A stretch of DNA of 37,687 nt from Actinomycetes bacterium. GTDB taxonomy: Bacteria > Actinomycetota > Acidimicrobiia > IMCC26256 > PALSA-610. A program made the position numbers and the translations under genes. Numbering within the stretch: position 1 is the first letter of the stretch; each line of letters opens with the position of its first letter. The stretch spans positions 1 to 37,687 of the forward strand of contig JAODBI010000337.1 of assembly GCA_025463875.1 (NCBI GenBank), given 5' to 3'. Shown here one piece after another: positions 24,982-33,078 of this stretch. Under the pieces are notes generated by a model that saw only the letters and a program-made list of their open reading frames with translations, did no database searches and was not told the DNA's origin.

Positions 24982-25901
24982 ACAGTGCGCCCTGGTCGCC
25001 GTTGCCGTACGAGGCGTGGATCGCCACCTGCGACACATTGCACGCGCACACACAGGTCCTCGGCAAGCTCGCGGTGGCAATGGCGCCGCCCGAGCCGCAG
25101 CTCCAACACGCTGCCCTGCGGCTCACTTCACGCGGCTGGGAAACACGACCGCTCCCTGCGCCCGACAACTCGGGCGCCCTCGTTGTGACGCTCGATCTCC
25201 ACGACCACCACGCCGTGGCCGAGCACTCAGACGGTCGGGCGCGGCGCGTGGAACTGACGCCCGACCGACCCGTCGCCGAGGTGACGCGTGAGCTCTTGGC
25301 TGCCGTCACGGATCTCGCCGGCCCTGTGCACGTCAACACCACACCGCAGGAAACGCCCTGGACAACGCCGCTCGACGAGGACTACGACCACACCACATAC
25401 GACCCCACGCAGGTCGAGGCATACTTCGCCGCAGCAACTCAAGCCGCCTTGGTGCTCGCCGAGCTACGCGCCCCCTACCGGGGACGATCCACCCCGGTCA
25501 ACGCCTGGTGGGGCACCTTCGACCTCGCCGTAAGCCTCTTCTCGGGCCGGACCGTGGACCCGCCATCGAACGACTTCATCATGCGCAACTCGGCGAACGC
25601 GGAGCAGATCGAGATTGGCTGGTGGCCAGGCGACGCTCGGTACCCACACGCAGCCTTCTTCGGATTCGCGTTCCCGACACCGGCCGAGTTCGAGACCGGG
25701 ATCGTGTCACCCGCCGCCGCCCGTTGGGAAACGGACCTGCGCGAGTACATCTTCGACTGGGACGACGCCCGCGTGGCGTCCGACCCGCACTCGGCCGCCA
25801 TCGACTTCGGACTCTCGGTGATCCGACATGCGTGTGCGGCGTGCAACTGGGACCCAGATCTGGCATCGAGCGCCGAAGGATTCCCCCGACCGATCAGCTG
25901 A
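24978..25901 (+). CDS. DUF5996 family protein
   Basis: A 307-aa protein with WSPLPYEAWIATCDTLHAHTQVLGKLAVAM at the N terminus, a central VHVNTTPQETPWTTPLDEDYDH, then TPVNAWWGTFDLAVSLFSGR and EQIEIGWWPGDARYPHAAFFGFAFP. This is the DUF5996 pattern, a family of unknown function. Tryptophan-rich conserved loops suggest an enzyme or ligand-binding protein, but no known catalytic motif is seen. The ATG at 24978 overlaps the end of a nitroreductase-family remnant by 4 nt, so the original operon may have paired DUF5996 with an F420-using enzyme. Downstream lies a remnant-rich gene-free stretch. Confidence 0.85.
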   Translation: MNSAPWSPLPYEAWIATCDTLHAHTQVLGKLAVAMAPPEPQLQHAALRLTSRGWETRPLPAPDNSGALVVTLDLHDHHAVAEHSDGRARRVELTPDRPVAEVTRELLAAVTDLAGPVHVNTTPQETPWTTPLDEDYDHTTYDPTQVEAYFAAATQAALVLAELRAPYRGRSTPVNAWWGTFDLAVSLFSGRTVDPPSNDFIMRNSANAEQIEIGWWPGDARYPHAAFFGFAFPTPAEFETGIVSPAAARWETDLREYIFDWDDARVASDPHSAAIDFGLSVIRHACAACNWDPDLASSAEGFPRPIS

Positions 25902-26513
25902 ACTCTTCGTCGAGTTCGCGATCGATCCGCCGTCCTCGATCTCGACGGCGAAGACGCACAGGCCGGTCGGCACGGCGGAGCGACGACACGCGGCTCGGCA
26001 TACGCTGGCCGCGACATGAGGCGCCACGAGCTCGGGCCGTCCGTACCCCCGGCACGCGGACGCGCGGGCGGCGCGCCATCGCGAGTCAACGCAACTCGGA
26101 GTACAGGCAACGGCGCAGATGGACTCCGTGGACCGTAACCGTCGCCGGAGGTAGTAGTCGGCGGCTCGGGCGTCGTCGACCCGCGCGCGCTTCGAGGGAT
26201 TCGAGAAGACGGTCTCGGCGATGAACGGTCGATGCTGCTCGATGAGCAGCCGCGGCGTCTCAGCCGCGCGCAGCGCCTGGCGGCGAGCCGTATCGCCGAA
26301 GCCCACGACACGCCGATCACCGACAACGAAACCGGCAAAATCGTGCAACTCGCCTCGAAGTCGGTCGAGTTCGAGGTCTGCAGAGTGGCATAGGTCGGTA
26401 GAACGAGGTTGTGGTCAAGGCCACGCGGCGAATGGTCGATTCCGCGGCAAACGATCACTGCGATCGGCGGGGCTCGTCGAGCCCGACTGATCTGCGATGC
26501 TGGAGATGACCGG
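25902..26513. other. Gene-free stretch with decayed sequence
   Basis: No intact gene is seen. A zeta-toxin-like fragment on the minus strand is listed separately. On the plus strand about 26255-26388 reads AQRLAASRIAEAHDTPITDN and so on up to a TAG, with coding-like composition but no recognised family or start. Confidence 0.5.
26151..26258 (-). pseudogene. Zeta-toxin-like P-loop kinase fragment
   Basis: The minus-strand frame reads RLLIEQHRPFIAETVFSNPSK, then ARVDDARAADYY. It resembles the segment that follows the Walker A region in zeta-toxin/UDP-GlcNAc-kinase-like ATPases (typically RxFIxETVFSHPSKxxLxxxARAAGY). Neither the Walker A motif nor the C-terminal half can be read in this or the other frames. 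A short, decayed remnant is the best reading; a chance resemblance is possible. Confidence 0.4.
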
Positions 26514-27554
26514 ATGTCCGCGTCCGAACCACAAGTCGCGCCGCAAGTCGCGCTCGGCCACGCGTTGCACGCCCAGGTCGACGAGATCGCGCACCGGGTG
26601 TTGATGACGTGGGAAGAGCAATGCGCAGTCACTGCTGCGGGCGCCGGAGACCGGGTGAAGGAGGACATCATCCGGTCGACCCGGCAGGCGACCATGGCGA
26701 TCACCTCCTACTTGATCCACGGCGAACGCCAGACGCCGGAGCAAAAGCGCGCCGAAGCTGCGTCCGGTAAAGCACCCCTGCGGGACACGATCTCGCTCAC
26801 GGATCTCACGAAGCTCTACCTCTACTGGCGAGACACGACGATCGACGTGCTACGAGCCGAGGCACTTCGTCTGGGTTCGCCGCGCTCGACGGCCGATGCG
26901 GCGATCGACATCGTGCGCGGGGGCTCCGACGGCAGCGTCGTGCGAATGGTCAAGCAGTTCGACGCCGAACGTCAGCGGCTTCACGCAGAACTCGAGCGCG
27001 AGCAGGCGCGGCTCTCGCACGAGGCAGTGCACGACGCGTTGACCGGTCTTCCCAATCGCAGGCTGTTCTTCGATCGCCTCTCCCGCGCGCTCGCACGGTC
27101 CACTCGACAGGCCTTCGGCACTGCTGTCCTGTTCATCGATGTCGATCGCTTCAAAGCTGTGAACGACAGCTACGGTCATCTCGCCGGCGATCAGCTTCTC
27201 ACGGCGATCGCGAAGCGACTGACGGACTGCGTCCGAGCGACGGACACCGTCGCGCGGCTCGGTGGGGACGAATTTGTCGTGCTGTACGAAGACCTCGTCT
27301 CGCCGCGCGAAGACACAAGAGTCCTCGTTGAACGGGTCGAATCAGCGTTTCACGGCCCGTTCATACTTCAGGACCGATCGATCGAGGCGACCGCGAGCAT
27401 CGGGCTTGCGATCGCGACGTCGAACTGCGACGCCGACGTACTACTGACCCGCGCCGATCACGCGATGTATCGCGCCAAACAAGATCGGCACCGCCGGCAT
27501 GCCGCGACCGCGCACCTCGCAGCGTCACAATCACAAGGGCCCGCGTCGACGTAA
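26514..27554 (+). CDS. GGDEF-domain diguanylate cyclase
   Basis: A 346-aa protein with an N-terminal all-helical domain (about 15-150, HAQVDEIAHRVLMTWEEQC...) resembling RsbRD-N-like or other four-helix sensor domains. A coiled linker follows (FDAERQRLHAELEREQARLSHE, 149-170), then a complete GGDEF domain: DALTGLPNRR at 174-183, FIDVDRFKAVNDSYGH, and GGDEF at 250-254. An inhibitory I-site RATD (241-244) lies five residues before GGDEF, so c-di-GMP feedback is expected. No transmembrane segment or EAL domain is present: a soluble cyclase making c-di-GMP. ATG 26514 has GGAG 9 nt upstream. It stands alone; downstream are toxin-antitoxin remnants on the other strand. Confidence 0.92.
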   Translation: MSASEPQVAPQVALGHALHAQVDEIAHRVLMTWEEQCAVTAAGAGDRVKEDIIRSTRQATMAITSYLIHGERQTPEQKRAEAASGKAPLRDTISLTDLTKLYLYWRDTTIDVLRAEALRLGSPRSTADAAIDIVRGGSDGSVVRMVKQFDAERQRLHAELEREQARLSHEAVHDALTGLPNRRLFFDRLSRALARSTRQAFGTAVLFIDVDRFKAVNDSYGHLAGDQLLTAIAKRLTDCVRATDTVARLGGDEFVVLYEDLVSPREDTRVLVERVESAFHGPFILQDRSIEATASIGLAIATSNCDADVLLTRADHAMYRAKQDRHRRHAATAHLAASQSQGPAST

Positions 27555-27657
27555 GAACGGCAGAATTCGCGGCACACGCCGCGCGTGAGCACGCAAACCG
27601 GGCGCCGACCGGCGGGCGGACCCAGATCGGCCCACACGCTGTCACCGCGGGCTACCA
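27500..27657 (-). pseudogene. MazF-like toxin remnant
   Basis: Directly after the antitoxin stop, and overlapping it, a frame reads LVARGDSVWADLGPPAGRRP, then VCVLTR. This is the start of actinobacterial MazF/PemK toxins (RGDVWWADLGPPxGRRPVxVLTR). A frameshift then leads to AVLTSTRALVIVTLRGARS, which resembles the next strand region. The rest is missing; the fragment runs into the 3' end of the GGDEF gene on the other strand. MazF toxins cut mRNA; this copy cannot be active. Confidence 0.65.
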
Positions 27658-27860
27658 ATCGGGCGCGGTGTGCGCGGCAAGCCGGGTCGCGGCGCCGACG
27701 ACAGCAGGATCTTGCGGGATCCGCCGGTAGGACTCCTGGAGGTCGCGGTCTGCCGCCGCCAACTCGGAAGCCTCGAGCACCGCGGCCGCGCCGCGCCGTA
27801 GGAGGTCCGAACGGCTCGTTCCCCTGCTGGTCGGCCAGCCGATCCGGGCGCTCGACTGCG
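27652..27860 (-). pseudogene. Ribbon-helix-helix/MazE-like antitoxin remnant
   Basis: The frame TSRSDLLRRGAAAVLEA, then AAADRDLQESYRRIPQDP, ending HTAPDW and TAG, is the C-terminal two thirds of an RHH-type antitoxin of mazEF modules. The expected DNA-binding start is found in another frame (RLADQQG), so a frameshift separates the two. No good start codon joins them. It stands immediately before the MazF-like remnant with stop and start regions overlapping, the normal order of a mazEF operon. Confidence 0.65.
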
Positions 27861-27929
27861 CCTGACTTGCCCGGCGCGGCGACTGGCACGACACTTCTTC
27901 GCCTGATCGAGGGCGAGAGTGGCGAGGCG

Positions 27930-29323
27930 ATGGGCGAGGTCAACGCGACGTCATCGGCGGTGGTACTCACCGCTGCACTCCGGTCAGGTTCCCTTTCCGC
28001 GCGCGAGCTGCTCGAGACCTATCTGGAGCGCATCGAGCGGCTGGATCGCGACGCCGTGAACGCGGTCGTCACCGTCGACGCCGACCGTGCCCGGCATGCC
28101 GCGGCGGCGGCCGATGACGCTCGGGCTCGGGGCGAGTTGCTCGGCCCGTTGCACGGCCTCCCGATGACGGTCAAGGACGCGATCGCGACCGAGGGCATGC
28201 GAACGACGGGCGGCGCAGTGGAGCTTGCGGAGCACGTGCCTACCGAAGACGCGCCGGCGGTTTCCCGGTTGAAGACCGCGGGGGCGATCGTCTTCGGCAA
28301 GACCAACCTGCCGCGTTGGTGTGGTGACAGCCAGGCGTTCAACGACCTGTTCGGCACGACGAACAACCCGTGGTCGGCCGCGCATGTTCCAGGTGGGTCG
28401 TCGGGTGGCTCGGCCGCGGCGCTCGCAGCGGGCCTCACCGGCGCGGAGCTCGGCACCGATATCGGTGGCTCCGTGCGCGCGCCCACTGCTGCGGTGTGTA
28501 TGCGTTGAAGCCCAGCTACGGACTCGTCCCCAACCTCGGCTATGTCGACCATGTCGGCGGGGGGACGACCCGCACCGACATCAACGTGTTCGGTCCGATG
28601 GCCCGGGCTGCGGGTGATCTCGACCTCCTCCTCTCGGTGCTCGCCGGTCCGAGCCCCGAAGATGCAATCGCGTGGCGGGTCGAGCTGCCCGAGCCGCGCG
28701 TCGCGTCATTGGCCGGGCTTCGGGTCGCGACGTGGTTCCACGACGATGCGTGCCCGGTAGACGCGGAGTACCACCGCTTGCTCCGCGGCGCGGCGGACAC
28801 GCTCGCCGACGCCGGCGCCAGGGTCGTGGACGCGCATCCCCCCGTCGACTTCGAGAGGATGATCAACCTGTACGTGCGGCTGATCGCCGCCGCGGTGTCG
28901 CCGAGCATGCCCGACGACGTCGGGGAGCAGATCTCCGGGAGCCATCTCGCGTGGCTCCGCGCCGACGAGCGGCGCGCCGCGGTCCGGCGAACGTGGGCGG
29001 AGTGGTTCCGCGCGTACGACGTGATGCTGCTGCCCGCGTGGTCGACGCCACCCTTCGTGCACGACCAGGTCGGAAACATGCTCGACCACGTGGTGATGGT
29101 GAATGGTGAGGAGCGCAACCACTTCGAAATCTCGCACTGGTTGATGATCGTCAACCTGACCGACCAGCCGGCCCTCGCCGTCCCGATTGGGCGCACGGCC
29201 GCCGGGCTCCCCGTGGGAATGCAGATCGTCGCGCCCTACCTGCAGGACCGCCGCGCGATCCGGGTCGCCGAGCTCGCGGCCGAAGTGCTCGGCGCCTACG
29301 AGGTCCCACCCGGCTTCGAGTAG
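27930..29323 (+). pseudogene. Amidase-signature family enzyme with frameshift
   Basis: ATG 27930 opens an amidase with the Ser-cisSer-Lys triad visible: K82 in MTVKDAIA, S158 in GGSSGGS, S181 in DIGGSVR. The frame ends at a TGA (28506-28508). From about 28490 the homology continues in another frame as HCCGVYALKPSYGLVPNLGY and runs to FE-stop at 29323 with the normal C terminus (LPVGMQIVAPYLQDR). About 4 nt seem to be missing in the GCGCGC-rich stretch 28478-28490. If this is a sequencing error, the gene is an intact amidase of about 465 aa hydrolysing an unknown amide. Confidence 0.8.
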
Positions 29324-29685
29324 CCGCACGGCACCGCTCAGGCGACTGGAAAGGCGTCCCATACTTCAACTCTTCACGCCCCGTCACCGAGACAGTGCCG
29401 CGCTGTGCAGCCCATGCGGAGCCCGCCACGCTCGATCTCGCGCATCGAGTCGACGCGACGAGGTCTCCCGGATCGCGCGGGTACGTAGGACTCGCGATCG
29501 GGATGACCGGCGGCGGCGACGCCTCCGACCTTCCAACTACGCGACTCCGGGGTGAATCGCGGCGGCGGCGAGCCCATCGTCGAGGGATGAGTTGTTTGCC
29601 GAAGATCCTCGTAGGCGTCGACGGTTCTCCGGCGGCGCAAAGCGGCGTTTCGAGCACGGCGCCGGGGCTGCCACGCCGGCCAACT
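29324..29685. other. Intergenic stretch; short universal-stress-protein-like start
   Basis: Mostly without recognisable content. From ATG 29587 the frame reads PKILVGVDGSPAAQSG, which is the first strand and loop of a universal stress protein (usually KILVGVDGSPAA...AL.WA). The resemblance then stops and the same frame runs on into the lipoprotein gene. It may be a USP fragment fused upstream, or the true N terminus of that gene. Confidence 0.4.
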
Positions 29686-30399
29686 GTGCGGCGATCGTTG
29701 TCGAACAGAAGAGGCCAATGGATCATGGCGGCTGCGTTGATGGGTGGGGTGATCGGACTTGCCGCCTGTGGCACGTCCTCGGCGAAAGCCACAGCCCCCT
29801 CGACAACCGCGGCCGGCAGTACCTCGACTACGGCAGCCGGCGGCGGATCCAACGCTCGGTCCGGACCCGCCGCAGGGGGAGCATCCGGCACCGTCGCCAG
29901 CGTGTCCACGTCGAGCTTCACGATGTCGACATCAGCAGGTCAGAAGGTAACCGTCAACGAGGCGTCTTCGACGACATACGAGAAGGGCACGAGCTCAACG
30001 TCGGCGAGTGCCGTAACAGCAGGCGAAGGCGTCCTCGTACTCGGGACCACTAACGGGACGACCATCACCGCCACTCAGGTCACGCTGCAACCGATTGGCG
30101 GCGTCGGATCGGCGGCTTCCTCAGCGGCAGCAGGGGTGGTCCCCTTCACGCGCGGTGCACCCACCACCTCGAAGCAGTCCGGTCAGATCCCGGCGAACTA
30201 CACCCAGGGGTCGGGAACAATCGTCAGCGGAACGACCGCGGACAAGGCGACAGAAGCTGCGCTGGTCGCCTACCCGGGGGGCGTCGTCGATCGTGTCGTG
30301 CAGCTGAGCAACGGCGAGTACGAGGTTCACTACATCGGCGTCAACTGGCCGCACCACATCTTCGTCAACCAGGACTTCAAGGTCGTCGGCGCCAACTAG
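29686..30399 (+). CDS. Putative lipoprotein with DUF5666-like domain
   Basis: A protein of about 237 aa with a basic n-region (RRSLSNRRGQW), a hydrophobic stretch and a lipobox LAAC, giving a membrane-anchored lipoprotein. A Ser/Thr/Ala linker follows, then a beta-rich OB-like part (GTVASVSTSSFTMSTSAGQ, VLVLGTTNGTTITATQV) resembling DUF5666. A C-terminal module reads KATEAALVAYPGGVVDRVVQ and HHIFVNQDFKVVG, PepSY-like in pattern. The start is uncertain: GTG 29686, TTG 29698 or ATG 29587 are all in frame and none has a good Shine-Dalgarno sequence; I prefer a start close to the RR-rich n-region. Function unknown; surface-exposed. Confidence 0.7.
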   Translation: MRRSLSNRRGQWIMAAALMGGVIGLAACGTSSAKATAPSTTAAGSTSTTAAGGGSNARSGPAAGGASGTVASVSTSSFTMSTSAGQKVTVNEASSTTYEKGTSSTSASAVTAGEGVLVLGTTNGTTITATQVTLQPIGGVGSAASSAAAGVVPFTRGAPTTSKQSGQIPANYTQGSGTIVSGTTADKATEAALVAYPGGVVDRVVQLSNGEYEVHYIGVNWPHHIFVNQDFKVVGAN

Positions 30400-30720
30400 T
30401 TCGCCCGCAACGTCGGTGCTGCAGGCGTTCGCGGTGATGTATCGAGCATCGAGCACTTCGGCGCGTTGCAGAAGCCGCGCGGCGACCGTCGGGTTCTACG
30501 GCACCCGGTCGGCGACGCGATTCGCTGCAGAGCAGTAAACGATGTGCCGTGACATCTGGTCCCGTCTACTGCTGTGCAGTCCGGCTGACGAGGCAGTACG
30601 CGCCACCATCGTGCCGTCTACTCCCGTCGTGTCCCGCTCGGTCCCGCTCGGTCCCGCGACAAACGGCAGAATTCACGGCACCACTCGCGACGGCGACGCG
30701 ACGCGCACGGTGGCAGCGCG
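30400..30720. other. Gene-free stretch before the anti-sigma gene
   Basis: No gene is recognised on either strand. It holds a 10-bp tandem repeat (30631-30657) and a 20-nt sequence also found at 27556-27575. Confidence 0.5.
30631..30657. repeat. Short tandem repeat, 10-bp unit
   Basis: GTCCCGCTCG occurs twice without a gap and is followed by a partial third copy, GTCCCGC. Confidence 0.7.
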
Positions 30721-30975
30721 TCAGTCGGGGCGTTCGCGAAACGCCTGCATGAGGCGATCCCGCACGTCGGCAGGCATCGCATCGACATCATCGTCGTTCA
30801 GGGCGTGGGTCATCGCAATCGTACGCCGCATCTGAGTCAGGTACTCCCGGCAGTGCGGGCAGTCAGCGAGGTGGAGATCAACGAGCAGCAGGACCTCTTC
30901 CGGCAGCGCGCCGTCGAGATATGCGGTGACATCTTCGACGAACTGTCGACAGACGTAGGACGCCGATGCGCTCAT
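30721..30975 (-). CDS. Zinc-finger (ZAS/zf-HC2) anti-sigma factor
   Basis: An 84-aa protein with the zinc-binding anti-sigma motif H-x3-C-x2-C in LHLADCPHC, preceded by FVEDVTAYLDGALPEEV. No transmembrane segment follows, so it is a small soluble anti-sigma factor of RsrA/ZAS type. The usual role is to hold its sigma factor inactive until a redox or other signal disturbs zinc binding. Its ATG (30975) overlaps the stop of the sigma gene as ATGA, which ties the pair together. The C-terminal helix PADVRDRLMQAFRE probably touches the sigma factor (inference). Confidence 0.9.
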   Translation of the reverse strand: MSASASYVCRQFVEDVTAYLDGALPEEVLLLVDLHLADCPHCREYLTQMRRTIAMTHALNDDDVDAMPADVRDRLMQAFRERPD

Positions 30976-31610
30976 GATGCTCGACCATCATCGTAATGAC
31001 GTTCGAGCGAGGCTCGAACCTTCGACCTTGCGCGATGAAGCAGTACCCGCTGGTTCGCGTCGGTCACTTCGAGCATGTCGCACACCTCGACTGCCGACCA
31101 ACCGAGTAGGTCACGCATGGTGATCACCTCGCGATGATCCGGTGGCAATCTCTCGACGACGGAGAAAATGAACTCCAGAGTTTCGGCGTCCAACGCGCGC
31201 TGCTCGGGCTCCGACCAAGGATGCGGCGGCCGCTTCCACGCGCCCCGCGCGCGAAGACCGCGCCGGAAGCGATGCGGATCTACCGCGGGTTCCTCTTCGA
31301 GCACAGCGGTGGCCGCGAAGGGGATCGAGCGGTTTTCCTTCACGCCGTGCGAGCGTGCGATGTTCACGAGTATCCGGTAGAGCCACGTCTTGAGACTCGA
31401 ACGTTGCTCGAACCGATCGATGCCATCGATCACCGCGAGCCACGTCTCCTGCAGAACTTCGTCGGCCACCGCTCGGCTCGGCACGTACTGCAGGGCGAGA
31501 CGCATGAGTGGCGCGTGGTAGCGGTCCAACAGATGGGCGAAGGCATCCGGATCGCGCGCCGCGAGCGCCTTCACCAAGACGCCATCGTCGGAGAAGTCGA
31601 GGCCCGCCAC
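30972..31610 (-). CDS. ECF-family RNA polymerase sigma factor
   Basis: About 212 aa. Region 2: LLDRYHAPLMRLALQYV, ADEVLQETWLAVIDGIDRFE and LKTWLYRILVNIARSH. The linker is about 45 residues and Arg/Pro-rich. Region 4: FSVVERLPPDHREVITMRDLLGWS, AVEVCDMLEVTDANQRVLLHRAR. No SnoaL extension is present. GTG 31610 is preferred; an ATG at 31664 abuts the inverted repeat that probably forms the promoter -35 region, leaving no room for a leader. The stop overlaps the anti-sigma ATG. The divergent beta-propeller gene is a likely target. Confidence 0.92.
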   Translation of the reverse strand: MAGLDFSDDGVLVKALAARDPDAFAHLLDRYHAPLMRLALQYVPSRAVADEVLQETWLAVIDGIDRFEQRSSLKTWLYRILVNIARSHGVKENRSIPFAATAVLEEEPAVDPHRFRRGLRARGAWKRPPHPWSEPEQRALDAETLEFIFSVVERLPPDHREVITMRDLLGWSAVEVCDMLEVTDANQRVLLHRARSKVRASLERHYDDGRAS

Positions 31611-31664
31611 GGGCCGGATCGTACGCGCACACAACCACGCGACACAGTCAGGGTGCCACCCCAT

Positions 31665-31714
31665 TCCGTTACAGGTCCTGCGCGACCAGGGTGCTCAGAA
31701 AGGTTTGTAACGGA
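31665..31714. promoter_or_regulatory. Inverted repeat TCCGTTACA...TGTAACGGA between sigma and propeller genes
   Basis: Two perfect 9-nt arms (31665-31673 and 31706-31714) are separated by 32 nt in the divergent intergenic region. Each arm reads TGTAACGGA toward its own gene, as expected for two -35 elements used by the same ECF sigma factor; a shared operator is the alternative. No clear -10 could be fixed. Confidence 0.55.
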
Positions 31715-31769
31715 TCGAAGATTCGGCGGACTGAAGGCCGACAACGACCGCTTCACCCGGAGGTTCTGC

Positions 31770-32930
31770 ATGAAATCCTTCCGCCGTCTCGCGACCGCCT
31801 CGGCGATCGCGATCGCGATCGTCGGGACCTTTGCGACGCCCGCGTTTGCCCACACGACCGATCATTCGTCGGGCCGCGACCACGACCGGTTCGCAAGAAG
31901 GGCCGATCACGTCGTGTTCGTCCAAACCGACGACCCGGCAGGGAATGCCGTGGTCGCGTACCACCGCGCCGGCGACGGCACGCTCTCGCAGGCCGGGACG
32001 TATTCAACCGGCGGAAAAGGCGGTGTACTCGCCGGCTCCGTCGTCGATCACCTCGCCTCCCAAGGATCGCTGACGTATGACGACGACCACGCGTTGCTCT
32101 TCGCGGTCAACGCCGGAAGCAACACCGTTTCGGTGTTCTCCGCCGACGGCGACCGGCTCCGCCTGCGCCAAGTTGTTTCCTCCTTCGGACAATTTCCGGT
32201 GAGCGTCGCCGTTCACGACGGCCTCGCGTACGTGCTGAACGCCCGCGCGGGCGGCTCGGTGCAGGGTTACGGCATCTCCGGTGAACACCTCTTCCCGCTG
32301 TCGGGTTCACACCGGACGCTCGGCCTCGACCCGACCGCGACTCCCGAGTTCGTGAACACACCCGGGCAGGTTGCGTTTACCCCCGACGGCACGCGCCTCA
32401 TCGTCACAACCAAGGCAAACGGCAACAACATCGATGTGTTCCGCATCGGATTCTCCGGAACACTGTCGACACCGCGCGTGAACACGGAGCCGGGCACCGT
32501 GCCGTTCGCCGTCACATTCGACTCCGCCGGTAACCTCGCCGTCACCGAGGCCGGCACCAACGCGGTGGCGACCTACAGCCTCCACCACAACGGAACCGTC
32601 ACGCCGCTGCACACCGCCGCCACCGGGCAGGCCGCAACGTGCTGGATCGTCGCAGCCGACGGACAGTTCTACGCGTCGAACGCAGGAAGTGGATCGCTGA
32701 GCCGGGTGCAATCCGGTCCCGGCGGCGCACTCACGTTCCTCGACAACACGAGCACCGACCCCGGTTCCGTCGACGCCGCGATCAGCGCGCAGAGTCACTA
32801 CCTCTACGTGCAGACCGGCGCCAATGGCATCGTCGACGAGTTCCGCATCAGCGACAACGGCTCGCTCAGCCCCATCGGAAGCGTCACCGTTGCCGGCGCA
32901 GTCGGCGGTGAAGGAATTGTCGCCATCTAG
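31770..32930 (+). CDS. Secreted beta-propeller (lactonase/YVTN-like) protein
   Basis: A 386-aa protein with a Sec signal peptide cleaved after ATPAFA (about residue 27). Repeats typical of seven-bladed lactonase or YVTN propellers follow: HVVFVQTDDPAGNAVVAYHR, LLFAVNAGSNTVSVFSADG, GQVAFTPDGTRLIVTTKANG, PFAVTFDSAGNLAVTEAGTN, FYASNAGSGSLSRVQ and HYLYVQTGANGIVDEFRI. Related cytoplasmic proteins are 6-phosphogluconolactonases, but export and the missing catalytic context make that activity doubtful; a binding or surface role is equally possible. GGAGG lies 8 nt before ATG 31770. It is divergent from the ECF sigma gene across an inverted repeat and is its likely regulon member. Confidence 0.85.
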   Translation: MKSFRRLATASAIAIAIVGTFATPAFAHTTDHSSGRDHDRFARRADHVVFVQTDDPAGNAVVAYHRAGDGTLSQAGTYSTGGKGGVLAGSVVDHLASQGSLTYDDDHALLFAVNAGSNTVSVFSADGDRLRLRQVVSSFGQFPVSVAVHDGLAYVLNARAGGSVQGYGISGEHLFPLSGSHRTLGLDPTATPEFVNTPGQVAFTPDGTRLIVTTKANGNNIDVFRIGFSGTLSTPRVNTEPGTVPFAVTFDSAGNLAVTEAGTNAVATYSLHHNGTVTPLHTAATGQAATCWIVAADGQFYASNAGSGSLSRVQSGPGGALTFLDNTSTDPGSVDAAISAQSHYLYVQTGANGIVDEFRISDNGSLSPIGSVTVAGAVGGEGIVAI

Positions 32931-33078
32931 CGCGACCGTCGACCAGAGGGACGAGCTCGAGGTTGCGGCGCGAAACCCACGCGCGTCGCAGCCTCGGGCG
33001 TCGAGCCCAGCGTGGTGAAATAGCACCGATCAGGATGAGTTGATACGAGAAATCTGTCCCGACGAGAGGGCACGTACG

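Noticed and set aside
25475-26704. 409-codon minus-strand frame spanning DUF5996 and the gap
   Set aside because: Composition is Ser/Arg/Pro-rich with no family signal; it is antisense to two recognised genes.
30542-30835. Plus-strand frame in the gap before the anti-sigma gene
   Set aside because: Partly antisense to the anti-sigma gene, low-complexity start, no recognisable protein.
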